Positions 51,550 through 60,102 of a stretch of DNA of 64,000 nt are shown one piece after another. Numbering within the stretch: position 1 is the stretch's first letter; each line of letters starts with the position of its first letter. The translations under genes and the position numbers were made by a program. The stretch spans positions 62,001 through 126,000 of the forward strand of contig NZ_PDCP01000007.1 in the NCBI RefSeq assembly GCF_002553505.1. The letters are read 5' to 3'. Origin of the DNA: Mycolicibacterium agri. Lineage in GTDB: Bacteria; Actinomycetota; Actinomycetes; Mycobacteriales; Mycobacteriaceae. The notes beneath the pieces are model-generated. The model was not told where the DNA came from, did not search any database, and saw only the letters and a program-made list of their open reading frames with translations.

Positions 51550-52203
51550 CTACAGCGGCGTGCCGTCGAAGCGCTCCCTGGTGGCGAAGTCGGCGACGGG
51601 TTTGCGGGTGAGCTTACGGACCTGCCTGACCGGCTTGCCCAGCGGCAGCAGCGCCGCGACCGCATAGTCGTCCGGTATGCCGAGTAGCTCTTTGATGCGT
51701 GGTTCTGCGGCGACGGCCGCGGTGGTGAGCACCCCGCCGAACCCCTCGTTGCGCGCGGCCAACAGGATGTTCCACACGAACGCGTACACCGACGCGCCCG
51801 CGATCACCCCGATGCGGTCCAATTCCTGGTCGAACGCCGCGACGACGTTGAGGTCGACGCACACCACGAGGACGACCTCGGCGGTGTGCAGCGGTGACTG
51901 CCGTGGCACCTTGACGGCGTCGACGGTTGCGGTGTCGACGCCGCAGGGCCGCAACGGGTTCCACGGGCCCTCGCCGTTGCGTGCCTGCGCGATGTAGCGC
52001 TTCCACGCCGGGATCGCATAATCGCTCAGGGCTTCGCGGGTCTGCTGATCGCGGACGACGATGACGTGGGCGCCCTGCCGGTTCCCGCCGCTGGGCGCGA
52101 AGCGCGCGTTGTCGAGGATGCGTTCGAGGACGTCGTCGGGCAGCGGGTTGCCGGTGTATTCGCGGACCGCGCCGGTCGTCCGCATCACGTCGTATAACTC
52201 CAT
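51550..52203 (-). CDS. Nitroreductase family protein
   Basis: FMN-dependent NAD(P)H oxidoreductase-like protein of 217 residues. RFAPSGGNRQGAHVIVV and GFGGVLTTAAVAAEPRIKELLGIP are typical nitroreductase segments. Reduces nitro compounds or quinones; natural substrate unknown. It converges with the HhH-GPD gene (3 bp apart). Confidence 0.88.
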   Translation of the reverse strand: MELYDVMRTTGAVREYTGNPLPDDVLERILDNARFAPSGGNRQGAHVIVVRDQQTREALSDYAIPAWKRYIAQARNGEGPWNPLRPCGVDTATVDAVKVPRQSPLHTAEVVLVVCVDLNVVAAFDQELDRIGVIAGASVYAFVWNILLAARNEGFGGVLTTAAVAAEPRIKELLGIPDDYAVAALLPLGKPVRQVRKLTRKPVADFATRERFDGTPL

Positions 52204-52235
52204 GCGATCAATCTTGACTGTGGGATCGTAGAGGC

Positions 52236-52382
52236 ATGAAGACTCACCTGAACTGTCCGTGCGGCGAGGCGATCACAGGTAAGGACGAGGACGATCTCGT
52301 CGAGAAGGCTCAGAAGCATCTGTCCGAGGCGCACCCCGGCCGCGAGTACGACCGAGACGCCATCCTCTTCATGGCCTACTGA
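52236..52382 (+). CDS. DUF1059 family small protein
   Basis: Protein of 48 residues: MKTHLNCPCGEAITGKDEDD then a helix ending AQKHLSEAHPG and a short acidic tail. The CPC pair (C7, C9) and the C-terminal histidines form the DUF1059 pattern, possibly a metal site. Divergent from the nitroreductase gene. Function unknown. Confidence 0.85.
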   Translation: MKTHLNCPCGEAITGKDEDDLVEKAQKHLSEAHPGREYDRDAILFMAY

Positions 52383-52401
52383 GCCGGGCCTGAGCCAAGG
52401 G

Positions 52402-53418
52402 TCAGGGCACCACCGTCGAGCCGATGGTGGGCATGAACTGGCACTGCTTCTCGGTGGTGGTCACCTGACCGAAGATCGTCGAAAGGATGCTGCCCGAGCC
52501 GGTGTCGACGATGGCGGACAACGTCGTCGGGCCGTCCGGGTTGATGTCCGGGCGTGGCTTGAGCGTGGCGCTGCCTGACTTGCCCGTGCTCAGGTTGACC
52601 CAGGTGACGTTCAGCGGCAGCTTCTGCTCCGCCGCGGGACCCGGCGTGCCGACCGCGGTGAACACGTAGGCCGTCTGGCCCGGCCCGGGACCAGGTGACG
52701 GGATCTTCGCCGGACCCGCTACCGAGATGGCCGTCGCCAGCACATTGCCGCCGTCCTTGAGGCACCCGTTGCTGATCGACGGGTACAGGAAGTCCTGCGT
52801 CGTCGGGGCGTCCGGGCCGAACTGCGCGTTGGCGGCCGGCTGGGGAGCCGGCGACGCCCCGTCCGGTGCCGGTGCTGCGGCCTCCGGTGCAGGCGCCGGT
52901 GCCGCCGCTTCAGGTGCGGGTGCGGGCGCTTCGGGTGCAGGTGCGGGCGCTTCGGGTGCAGGTGCGGGCGCTTCGGGTGCTGGTGTTGCGGCTTCCGGTG
53001 CCGGTGTCGGAAGCGCTTCTGGCGCAGGGCCGACGGCATGGGCGGGGTCGACGCCCGTAGGCAGGTGCGCCTGCCCCGCCGGCGACGCACCAGGGGCGGG
53101 TACGTGCGCGACGGGGTGGGCGACGAAATTGTTGACCGCCGTCGCCACATTCTGGGAGTCGGCGGGGGCCGCGGTGTTACCGGTGAACGCCGCAGCCGCC
53201 GCCATCAACATCGAGGCCGCGTTGTACGGATCGGCGGCCGCCTTCTGAATCACCGGACTCAGCGTTTCCACCGCCGACATGCCGGGTGCCTGCAAGGCGT
53301 CAATCGGCAGCGGCCCAACAGGATCGGCGTTGGCGGTGCCTGTCATTGCCAACAGCATCGCCGTCGACGAACCAACGACGACAGCGGCGTCGGTGACCAA
53401 CTTCCTGACCGGTGACAT
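52402..53418 (-). CDS. Exported Ala/Pro-rich protein (Rv1157c-like)
   Basis: Protein of 338 residues with a signal peptide ending ANA at residue 31. A Pro/Ala/Glu-rich linker built on the heptad APAPEAP (about 115-205) separates an N-terminal helical part from a C-terminal domain of about 130 residues with two cysteines (NGCLKDGG, EKQCQF). It matches Rv1157c in layout. Probably cell-wall or secreted; function unknown. The next gene is a shorter relative in composition. Confidence 0.85.
   Translation of the reverse strand: MSPVRKLVTDAAVVVGSSTAMLLAMTGTANADPVGPLPIDALQAPGMSAVETLSPVIQKAAADPYNAASMLMAAAAAFTGNTAAPADSQNVATAVNNFVAHPVAHVPAPGASPAGQAHLPTGVDPAHAVGPAPEALPTPAPEAATPAPEAPAPAPEAPAPAPEAPAPAPEAAAPAPAPEAAAPAPDGASPAPQPAANAQFGPDAPTTQDFLYPSISNGCLKDGGNVLATAISVAGPAKIPSPGPGPGQTAYVFTAVGTPGPAAEQKLPLNVTWVNLSTGKSGSATLKPRPDINPDGPTTLSAIVDTGSGSILSTIFGQVTTTEKQCQFMPTIGSTVVP
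52921..52983 (-). repeat. 21-bp tandem repeat, three copies, in the Ala/Pro-rich gene
   Basis: Three 21-bp units, the first two identical and the third differing at one base, encode APAPEAP heptads. Further degenerate units lie on both sides. The unit length is a multiple of three, so copy-number change would lengthen or shorten the linker in frame. Confidence 0.85.
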
Positions 53419-53460
53419 GTGCTTCTCCCAGAGTTAGTGGCGTACGGGGTCAAAGGGATG

Positions 53461-54027
53461 TCACGGCAAGGCGCTGAGCACCGTCGCCGGCGCGAGGCCC
53501 GGCAGAGCCGATGCTGCCACCGGTGCCGCGGCGACGGGTGCGGTTGCGGCGGGAGCCGCGGCGGCCGGTCCGACGCTCGGCGCGGGGGAGGCCGCCGGCA
53601 GCAGGTTGGCCAGGCTGACGGGAACGCCGAGCTCGCCCGGCAGCGCGCTGGCCAGCTGCGAGATCGCATTGCCCGGCGCGGCAGGAGCGGCGGCAGGCGC
53701 TGCCGCTGAAGCCGGCGCAGCCGGTGCGGCCGGAAGACTGGGCACCTCGGGCAGGGTGATCGACGCAGTGGCGCCGGGCGGAGGCGTGGCCGGAGCCGCG
53801 GCCGGTGCGGGAGTGCCCGACATCGCCGAGGCGAGGCTCTGCATCACCTGCGGCGCGGCGGCGCCGACGTTCGACAGGCTGGTGAGCAACTGGGCGCCGG
53901 GGTTCACCGGCGCGGGCGGCGTCGGCGCGGCCGGTTCGGCGGTCGCCGTTGCGCTGAACATCAGGGCCGAGACCGCGCCCGCGGCGGCGATCGTGGCTGA
54001 TACGAGCAGTTTCCGGGTGCGGATCAT
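53461..54027 (-). CDS. Exported Ala/Pro-rich protein (Rv1158c-like)
   Basis: Protein of 188 residues with a signal peptide ending ATA at residue 30; the mature chain is almost only Ala, Pro, Val, Leu and Ser, without cysteine or a recognisable domain. Likely an extended cell-wall associated polypeptide. Same strand and 42 bp before the Rv1157c-like gene, as in M. tuberculosis. The divergent gap to pimE (54028-54216) has no clear operator. Confidence 0.8.
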   Translation of the reverse strand: MIRTRKLLVSATIAAAGAVSALMFSATATAEPAAPTPPAPVNPGAQLLTSLSNVGAAAPQVMQSLASAMSGTPAPAAAPATPPPGATASITLPEVPSLPAAPAAPASAAAPAAAPAAPGNAISQLASALPGELGVPVSLANLLPAASPAPSVGPAAAAPAATAPVAAAPVAASALPGLAPATVLSALP

Positions 54028-54216
54028 GATTCTCCAATTCGTTGTTGGCGAAGGCCTGCACCCGAAGCTAGTTAGTTACTGGTGGTACTCAAGTGACACA
54101 TGTGGCATTTATGCAACCGTTACGGGAGCGACGGCATACGGTGACCGGTCGCTAGAGTCGATCCAATAAAGGTTCAATCCGCTCCGGCAAACACGAACCC
54201 GCGGCTGCCCGCGCGA

Positions 54217-55416
54217 TTGGCGGCCGCGGCGCCTTGGCTGCTGCTGATCAGCATCGCCGCGCGCCTGGCGTGGACATACCTGGTGCCCAACGGCGCGAAT
54301 TTCGTCGACTTGCACGTATATGTCGGCGGTGCAGGCGCTTTGGATCACGCGGACACCCTCTACGACTACGTCTACGCCGATCAGACGCCCGACTTCCCGC
54401 TGCCGTTCACGTATCCGCCGTTCGCAGCGGTGGTGTTTTACCCGCTACATCTGCTGCCGTTCGGGTTTGTGGCGTTCGCGTGGCAACTGGGCGTGGTGGC
54501 CGCGCTGTACGGGGTGGCGCGCCTGTCGCAGAAACTGCTGACGTTAGACGGTGGATGCGCCAGTCGGCGTGTCGCGATGCTGTGGACCGCCGTCGGCATC
54601 TGGCTGGAACCGCTGCGCAGCACATTCGACTACGGCCAGATCAACGTGTTGCTGGTGCTGGCGGTGCTCTATGCCGTGTACAACACGCGATGGTGGGTGT
54701 CGGGGCTGCTGGTGGGCCTGGCTGCGGGGGTGAAGTTGACGCCCGCGGTCAGCGGGCTGTACTTCCTCGGCGTGCGGCGGTGGGCGACCGTGGTGTTCTC
54801 AGCGGTCGTGTTCCTCGCGACGATCGCCGTGTCGGCTCTAGTCGTCGGCGGACAGACGCGCTACTACTTCACCGAACTGCTCGGCGACGCCAAACGGGTG
54901 GGCCCGATCGGCACATCGTTCAATCAGTCTTGGCGGGGCGGCATTTCGCGGATCCTCGGGCACGACGCCGGATACGGCCCGGTTGTCGTCGCGGCCATCC
55001 TGGTGACGGCGGTACTCGCATTCCTGGCGTGGCGGGCGGTGGGCACCGACGACCGGCTGGGCGGAATCGTGGTCGTGCAGCTGTTCGGTCTGCTGCTGTC
55101 GCCGATTTCGTGGACCCACCACTGGGTGTGGGTGCTGCCGCTGATGATCTGGCTGCTGCACGGCCCGCTGCGGGAACGCCTCGGCGCACGGATCCTCGGC
55201 TGGGGATGGTTGGCGCTGACAATCGTCGGCGTGCCGTGGCTGCTCAGCTTCGCCCAGCCGACGATCTGGCAGATCAGCAGGCCGTGGTATCTGGCGTGGG
55301 CGGGTTTGATCTACATCGTTGCGACGTTGGCGACGTTGGCGTGGGTCGCGACTACTGCGCGGCACTCCCTACGATCTGGTCGATCTCGCGAGCCATCGCC
55401 ACGTCCTTCTCCGTGA
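54217..55416 (+). CDS. pimE: Polyprenol-phosphate-mannose-dependent alpha-1,2-mannosyltransferase PimE
   Basis: Multi-pass GT-C membrane enzyme of at least 399 residues (about ten helices) that adds the fifth mannose to phosphatidylinositol mannosides outside the membrane. The catalytic aspartate is in [11 protein letters not shown]. The frame is open back to 54145 but contains no ATG or GTG; TTG 54217 is the only ordinary start and would place that aspartate at residue 31, short of the numbering I recall (D58). The true start may be a rare codon upstream. The last 65 bp overlap the convergent PCD gene. Confidence 0.88.
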   Translation: MAAAAPWLLLISIAARLAWTYLVPNGANFVDLHVYVGGAGALDHADTLYDYVYADQTPDFPLPFTYPPFAAVVFYPLHLLPFGFVAFAWQLGVVAALYGVARLSQKLLTLDGGCASRRVAMLWTAVGIWLEPLRSTFDYGQINVLLVLAVLYAVYNTRWWVSGLLVGLAAGVKLTPAVSGLYFLGVRRWATVVFSAVVFLATIAVSALVVGGQTRYYFTELLGDAKRVGPIGTSFNQSWRGGISRILGHDAGYGPVVVAAILVTAVLAFLAWRAVGTDDRLGGIVVVQLFGLLLSPISWTHHWVWVLPLMIWLLHGPLRERLGARILGWGWLALTIVGVPWLLSFAQPTIWQISRPWYLAWAGLIYIVATLATLAWVATTARHSLRSGRSREPSPRPSP

Positions 55417-55645
55417 TACCACCTTCGGAATGCGTGACGAGCGCGAATGTCACTGTGCGCCAGCGGATATCAATGTCAGGATGATGGTCCTTCTCCTCGG
55501 CCTTAGCGGCCACCTTGCGGACCGCCTCGATGCCGTCGAGGAACGAGGGAAACTTGATCGAGCGGCGCAGGGCCCCGTCGCGGCGTTCCCAGCCGTTGAG
55601 GTCGGGCAGTGCGGCGTCGACTTGTTCGTCCGTTAACACAGCCAT
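55352..55645 (-). CDS. Pterin-4a-carbinolamine dehydratase family protein
   Basis: Protein of 97 residues. [20 protein letters not shown] holds the [EDKH]-x(3)-H-[HN]-P-x5-[YWF] family pattern. It dehydrates 4a-hydroxytetrahydropterin in other organisms; no pterin-dependent hydroxylase is nearby, so its role here is unclear. It corresponds to Rv1159A. Start MAVLTDEQ at 55645 was chosen over an upstream ATG. It is antisense to the end of pimE. Confidence 0.9.
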   Translation of the reverse strand: MAVLTDEQVDAALPDLNGWERRDGALRRSIKFPSFLDGIEAVRKVAAKAEEKDHHPDIDIRWRTVTFALVTHSEGGITEKDVAMAREIDQIVGSAAQ

Positions 55646-55671
55646 GATTCGACGGTATACCGTCAGCCGCG

Positions 55672-56091
55672 ATGCCAAACCAGATCGTCGTCGCGGGTGC
55701 CCTCATCGCGGGTTCGGCGCTGCTGGTCGCACAGCGCGAACGCCCGCCGGAGCTGGCCGGGCTGTGGGAGCTACCGGGCGGGAAGGTCGCGCCGGGGGAG
55801 AGCGACGCGGCCGGCCTGGCCCGGGAACTGAAGGAAGAACTCGGTGTCGTGGTGATGGTCGGCGACCGGCTCGGCGACGACGTCGCCCTGAGCCCGACCA
55901 TGACGTTGCGCGCCTACCGCGTCACCCAGACCGGAGGCGAGCTTTACCCCAATGACCACCGCGCGCTGCGATGGGTGACCGTCGACGAGCTCCAGAGTTT
56001 GCCGTGGGTGCCCGCCGACCGAGCGTGGCTGGGGGCGCTGACCGATATTCTTCGTCGCGAAACGGTATTCCCGCAGGAAAAGGGCGAGTAG
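55672..56091 (+). CDS. mutT2: Nudix hydrolase MutT2
   Basis: Protein of 139 residues. The Nudix box is residues 36-59: [15 protein letters not shown] then RELKEELGV. In M. tuberculosis MutT2 (Rv1160) hydrolyses dCTP, 5-methyl-dCTP and weakly 8-oxo-dGTP, cleaning the nucleotide pool. It is divergent from the PCD gene, with 26 bp between starts. A hairpin follows the stop. Confidence 0.92.
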   Translation: MPNQIVVAGALIAGSALLVAQRERPPELAGLWELPGGKVAPGESDAAGLARELKEELGVVVMVGDRLGDDVALSPTMTLRAYRVTQTGGELYPNDHRALRWVTVDELQSLPWVPADRAWLGALTDILRRETVFPQEKGE

Positions 56092-56095
56092 GGCC

Positions 56096-56117
56096 CCGCG
56101 AGAACGCAGTCTCGCGG
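56096..56117 (+). terminator. Hairpin after mutT2
   Basis: CCGCGAGA-ACGCAG-TCTCGCGG, a perfect 8-bp stem starting 4 bp after the mutT2 stop and 14 bp before the convergent membrane protein gene's stop. It can serve both. Confidence 0.7.
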
Positions 56118-56130
56118 TCAGCTCGGTAGT

Positions 56131-56412
56131 TCAGTAGTGCAGCACGTCGTTGACGACTGGCACCTGCGATGCCGACCGCGGGTGATGGAGCGCATGAATC
56201 GGATGCGTCAGCACCGGGTGACGGCAGTGCGGGCACGACCCCTGCGGGGCGTTGGCCGACGCGAAGGTCAAGTGCCGACACGACGCGCAGCGGACGACAT
56301 AGACGGCCCCGATCCAATTCAGCAGTCCGACATAGATTGCCGCCGTCGTAGCGGTCGCCAACACCGCGATGAGAACGATGGTTAGTACTTCGTAAACCGA
56401 CAATTTCGCCAC
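56131..56412 (-). CDS. Small membrane protein with zinc-ribbon-like CxxC pairs
   Basis: Protein of 93 residues from a GTG at 56412. One hydrophobic helix (TIVLIAVLATATTAAIYVGLL) is followed by a cytosolic or periplasmic CASC...CPHC pair, a probable zinc ribbon, and a His-rich tail. An upstream extension exists but lacks sensible sequence. I do not know a function; homologues would be expected only in mycobacteria. Confidence 0.7.
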   Translation of the reverse strand: MAKLSVYEVLTIVLIAVLATATTAAIYVGLLNWIGAVYVVRCASCRHLTFASANAPQGSCPHCRHPVLTHPIHALHHPRSASQVPVVNDVLHY

Positions 56413-56467
56413 CTCCGACTCTCGGATGTCGGACAGGTTTACGGTACGCCCGCGACCTTGGAGGAAG

Positions 56468-56662
56468 CTATGAATTGCGCGCCCGCTTGTACACCTTGAC
56501 CAGCTGTTTGCCACGAAGGCCGTTCCGTTGGGCCGTATGCACACGGCTGACGACGACGGGGAAGCGCTTGCAGCGCGGCTTGCTGCGGCAGCACTTCTTC
56601 TTCGGTTTGAGGTCGGCGAACTTGCTTGGCTTCAAGTGACGGGCATCTCTCGTTTTCGTGAT
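56468..56662 (-). CDS. Small basic Cys-containing protein, start codon missing or altered
   Basis: Conserved-looking actinobacterial small protein: TKTRDARHLKPSKFADLKP then KKKCCRSKPRCKRFPVVV and a basic tail, about 63 residues. The frame has no ATG or GTG in front; the codon where the start is expected is ATC (56660-56662), and the next ordinary start is TTG at 56635, inside the conserved part. Relatives as I recall read RCKRCP, so the fourth cysteine would be replaced by Phe. It may use a rare start or be decaying. Divergent from typA. Confidence 0.5.
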   Translation of the reverse strand: MTKTRDARHLKPSKFADLKPKKKCCRSKPRCKRFPVVVSRVHTAQRNGLRGKQLVKVYKRARNS

Positions 56663-56690
56663 TGGCCGACCGTACTGGGATGATTCAAAG

Positions 56691-58592
56691 GTGGATTCTC
56701 GCCCCGACTTCCGAAACGTAGCCATCGTGGCACACGTCGACCATGGGAAGACGACCCTCGTCGACGCGATGCTGCGGCAGTCGGGTGCGTTGACGCACCG
56801 CGGTGACGACACCACCGAGCGCATCATGGACTCCGGCGACCTGGAACGCGAAAAAGGCATCACCATCCTCGCCAAGAACACCGCCGTGCACCGGCACCAC
56901 GGCGACGGCAGTGTCACGGTCATCAACGTCATCGACACCCCCGGCCACGCCGATTTCGGCGGCGAGGTGGAGCGCGGCCTGTCCATGGTCGACGGGGTGC
57001 TGCTGCTGGTGGATGCGTCGGAGGGGCCGCTGCCGCAGACACGGTTCGTGCTACGCAAGGCGTTGGCCGCGCACCTGCCGGTCATCCTCGTGGTCAACAA
57101 GACCGATCGGCCCGACGCGCGCATAGCCGAGGTCGTCGATGCCAGCCACGATCTGTTGCTGGATGTGGCGTCCGATCTCGACGACGAGGCGCAGAAGGCG
57201 GCCGAGCACGCGCTGGGCCTACCGACGCTGTATGCCTCGGGCCGGGCCGGGGTGGCGAGCACGTCGCAGCCGGCCGACGGCCAGGTGCCCGACGGCGACA
57301 ACCTCGATCCGTTGTTCGACGTGCTGCTCGACAACATCCCGCCGCCGTCGGGCGACCCGGACGCGCCGCTGCAGGCGTTGGTGACGAACCTCGACGCGTC
57401 GACGTTCCTCGGCCGGTTGGCGTTGATCCGCATCTACAACGGGCGGATTCGCAAGGGCCAGCAGGTGGCGTGGATGCGCCAGGTCGACGGCGCGCCCGTC
57501 GTCACGTCGGCCAAGATCACCGAGCTGCTGGCGACCGAGGGTGTGGAGCGGCGCCCGACGGACGAGGCCGTCGCCGGGGACATCGTGGCCGTCGCGGGCC
57601 TGCCGGACATCATGATCGGCGACACGCTGGCCGACCCCGATCACGCGCACGCGCTGCCGAGGATCACCGTCGACGAGCCGGCTATCTCGGTGACGATCGG
57701 AACGAACACATCTCCTTTGGCGGGCAAGGTATCTGGCCACAAGCTCACCGCGCGGATGGTGCGCGCGCGGCTGGACCAGGAACTCGTCGGCAACGTGTCG
57801 ATACGGGTGGTCGACATCGGCCGACCCGACGCCTGGGAGGTGCAGGGCCGCGGCGAACTCGCGCTTGCGGTTCTCGTCGAGACGATGCGCCGCGAAGGTT
57901 TCGAGCTGACGGTGGGCAAGCCGCAGGTGGTGACGAAGACGATCGACGGGCAGCTGCACGAGCCCTACGAGGCGCTGACGATCGACTGCCCGGAGGAGTA
58001 CGTCGGCGCGATCACGCAGCTGATGGCCGCGCGCAAGGGGCGCATGGAGGAGATGACCAACCACGCCGCGGGTTGGGTCCGAATGGATTTCGTTGTGCCC
58101 AGCCGCGGGCTGATCGGTTTTCGCACCGACTTTCTCACCGAGACCCGCGGCACCGGCATCGCCAACGCGGTGTTCGACGGGTATCGGCCATGGGCGGGGG
58201 AGATCCGGTCGCGGCACTCGGGATCGTTGGTGTCCGACCGCAGCGGAACCATCACGCCGTTCGCGCTGATTCAGCTCGCCGACCGCGGCCAGTTCTTCGT
58301 CTCGCCCGGCGAGGAGACTTACGAGGGGCAGGTCGTCGGGATCAATCCCCGGCCGGAGGACCTCGACATCAATGTCACCCGCGAGAAGAAGCTGACAAAC
58401 ATGCGGTCGTCGACCGCCGATGTCATTGAGACACTTGCGAAACCGATCGAACTCGATCTGGAGCGCGCGATGGAATTCTGCGCGACCGACGAGTGCGTCG
58501 AGGTGACGCCCGAGGTGGTACGCGTGCGAAAAGTGGAACTCAACGCAACCGCCCGGGCCCGCAGTCGGGCCCGGGCGAAAGCGCGCGGTTAG
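56691..58592 (+). CDS. typA: Translational GTPase TypA/BipA
   Basis: GTPase of 633 residues: G1 HVDHGKTT, G3 DTPGHADF and G4 NKTDRPDAR, followed by EF-G-like domains II, III and V and a basic RARSRARAKARG tail. It binds ribosomes and helps assembly or stress translation. The GTG at 56691 (VDSRPDFRNVAIVAHVD) gives nearly the length of Rv1165; a GTG at 56658 would overlap the divergent small gene. No narGHJI genes lie between mutT2 and typA, unlike the order I recall for M. tuberculosis. Confidence 0.95.
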   Translation: MDSRPDFRNVAIVAHVDHGKTTLVDAMLRQSGALTHRGDDTTERIMDSGDLEREKGITILAKNTAVHRHHGDGSVTVINVIDTPGHADFGGEVERGLSMVDGVLLLVDASEGPLPQTRFVLRKALAAHLPVILVVNKTDRPDARIAEVVDASHDLLLDVASDLDDEAQKAAEHALGLPTLYASGRAGVASTSQPADGQVPDGDNLDPLFDVLLDNIPPPSGDPDAPLQALVTNLDASTFLGRLALIRIYNGRIRKGQQVAWMRQVDGAPVVTSAKITELLATEGVERRPTDEAVAGDIVAVAGLPDIMIGDTLADPDHAHALPRITVDEPAISVTIGTNTSPLAGKVSGHKLTARMVRARLDQELVGNVSIRVVDIGRPDAWEVQGRGELALAVLVETMRREGFELTVGKPQVVTKTIDGQLHEPYEALTIDCPEEYVGAITQLMAARKGRMEEMTNHAAGWVRMDFVVPSRGLIGFRTDFLTETRGTGIANAVFDGYRPWAGEIRSRHSGSLVSDRSGTITPFALIQLADRGQFFVSPGEETYEGQVVGINPRPEDLDINVTREKKLTNMRSSTADVIETLAKPIELDLERAMEFCATDECVEVTPEVVRVRKVELNATARARSRARAKARG

Positions 58593-59738
58593 TTACTGGC
58601 TCTCGTTGGAGCCGGTGTCGCTTTTCTCGTTCTTCGTTTCCTTGTTCTTCTTGGCGTTGGTCAGCTTCTCGACCCTGCGCTCGAACCGGTCGGCGGCGGC
58701 CTTGATCTCGTTGTTGACCGTCTTCAGCACCTTACGGACGGGCTGGGGATGGTTCGTCTTCTTGCTGCCGGTCGAATCGCCGGCCTTGGTCGCCGTGTTG
58801 CCCTGCCTGCTGGCCATGATGCTGCTATTCGTCACGTCGTCGACGTTGAGCACAGTGCGAACGGTCTGTCGAACGGTGTCCCGGGCACCCAGGAGAACGT
58901 CGGCGCGGAAGCGCGTGATCTGGCTCTCGTTCATTTCCCGCGGATCGGTGTTGGGATCCTGACCTGTCGGCGCGGGTAGCACGTCATCGACCGCGAAGAC
59001 GACCGGGTCGATCACGTAATTGGGTGCATCGATATAAGCCTCAAGCGCCGTGTAGAGCGCCCCGTTGTCGCCTGTCTCGAAGCTCTCCTGCAAGCCCTGC
59101 GCAACTCCGACGAGACCGAGCGGCGCCAGCGCCGCGCTCTTGACGGCGCGCACCGTCGTGTCGCCCAGGCCGGCGCCGAGCCGTGCGGCCGCATAGACGA
59201 CGCCCTGGTCGGGATTCGTCGGGCCTTCGACTCCATTGGCATCGGCGAACGCCTCACGTACCTGGTCCCTGAGGGCGAGCAGCACATCGGCGCGGAACTG
59301 CGTCACCAAGCTGCTGTTCATATCCCTGGGGTCTTCCGCGGGATCCTGGCCCAACGGTTCGGGCAGCACGTCGTCGATCGCGAAGATGATCGGATCGATC
59401 ACGTAGTTCGGCCCGCTGAGGTAGGGCTCCAGTGCTGCGTACAGCGCCGCGTTCTTGCCTTCTTCGTCCGCGCCCTCCGCTGCGGCGGCGAGAATGGGCA
59501 GCAGGCCGAACGGTGAGGTAGCTAAGCTGCTGGCGAAGCGGATACCGGATTCCCCAAACCCTTCGCCCAGGCGCACTGCCGCGTCAATCGGGTTGTTCGA
59601 GGCGGCCGCCAGTTCGACCTCGGCGTTGACGCTCCTCAAGACTTCCGGCGCTTGCTGAGCCGTCGGTGCCGCGACCATAACCCCGGCACCGACCAGCGCG
59701 ACACCTGCAGTGACGCAGCCTTGAACACGATCCTTCAT
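58593..59738 (-). CDS. Exported protein with tandem duplicated domain
   Basis: Protein of 381 residues with a signal peptide (VTAGVALVGAGVMVAAP). Residues 53-166 and 182-295 are repeats of one domain offset by 129 residues: PNYVIDPIIFAIDDVLPEP and PNYVIDPVVFAVDDVLPAP are the clearest matching blocks, each followed by GQDP..DPR-MN. The C-terminal 80 residues are Lys-rich and probably coiled or disordered. The N-terminus is like the protein at 62061. Function unknown; likely cell-envelope. It directly abuts typA (0 bp between stops). Confidence 0.8.
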   Translation of the reverse strand: MKDRVQGCVTAGVALVGAGVMVAAPTAQQAPEVLRSVNAEVELAAASNNPIDAAVRLGEGFGESGIRFASSLATSPFGLLPILAAAAEGADEEGKNAALYAALEPYLSGPNYVIDPIIFAIDDVLPEPLGQDPAEDPRDMNSSLVTQFRADVLLALRDQVREAFADANGVEGPTNPDQGVVYAAARLGAGLGDTTVRAVKSAALAPLGLVGVAQGLQESFETGDNGALYTALEAYIDAPNYVIDPVVFAVDDVLPAPTGQDPNTDPREMNESQITRFRADVLLGARDTVRQTVRTVLNVDDVTNSSIMASRQGNTATKAGDSTGSKKTNHPQPVRKVLKTVNNEIKAAADRFERRVEKLTNAKKNKETKNEKSDTGSNESQ

Positions 59739-60102
59739 CTGTTACTCCCCCAGGAGATGTATGCCGATAGAGCACGTTTTTGAACTCCGACGCGTGGCGG
59801 TCGGCGTAACTGAGACTACGCCATGTGACAGATTCATCTCAGGCAAATCTCAGGTAGATCGATCCCCTAATTCTTGATTAGGGGATTTGCTGGTGTCGAC
59901 CTGGGGAGATCGCTGTGAAGTGACTGATTCGGCGTTGCAGATATTGACACAGACGAAAACAGCATGCTATGGGGTGTCGTCAAGCCACCCTCAGGTAGTG
60001 GCGACAGCGGATCTCGGTTCAGGCCTCGGCAAATGCTGGCCACCAGCTGTTGGCGCGATGTGGATGTCCTGGTCGCGCGGTGGCGAAGGAGGGCTCAACG
60101 CT
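59739..60102. other. Intergenic control region between exported protein and lpqW
   Basis: A 364-bp gap. It contains two ATCTCAGG direct repeats with an 11-bp period (59836-59843, 59847-59854) and a perfect dyad ATCCCCTAAT-TCTTG-ATTAGGGGAT (59862-59886). The rest (59887-60102) is open in the lpqW frame without clear coding signs. Promoters of both divergent genes must be here. Confidence 0.6.
59862..59886. promoter_or_regulatory. 10-bp perfect dyad upstream of exported protein and lpqW
   Basis: ATCCCCTAAT paired with ATTAGGGGAT around TCTTG. AT-rich arms and a position 124 bp before the exported protein start suggest an operator rather than a terminator, as no gene end lies nearby. Confidence 0.5.

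Noticed and set aside
52860..53010. Possible CRISPR-like array in the GC-rich repeats
   Set aside because: Repeats are contiguous 21-bp units without spacers and are in frame inside a signal-peptide protein; they encode APAPEAP heptads.
59836..59854. Confident MprA box call
   Set aside because: The direct repeats are suggestive, but I cannot recall the consensus exactly and the spacing could be chance; left as a hypothesis only.
59887..60102. N-terminal 72-residue extension of LpqW
   Set aside because: It would place the lipobox more than 100 residues from the start, impossible for a lipoprotein signal; the GTG at 60103 has a good ribosome site.
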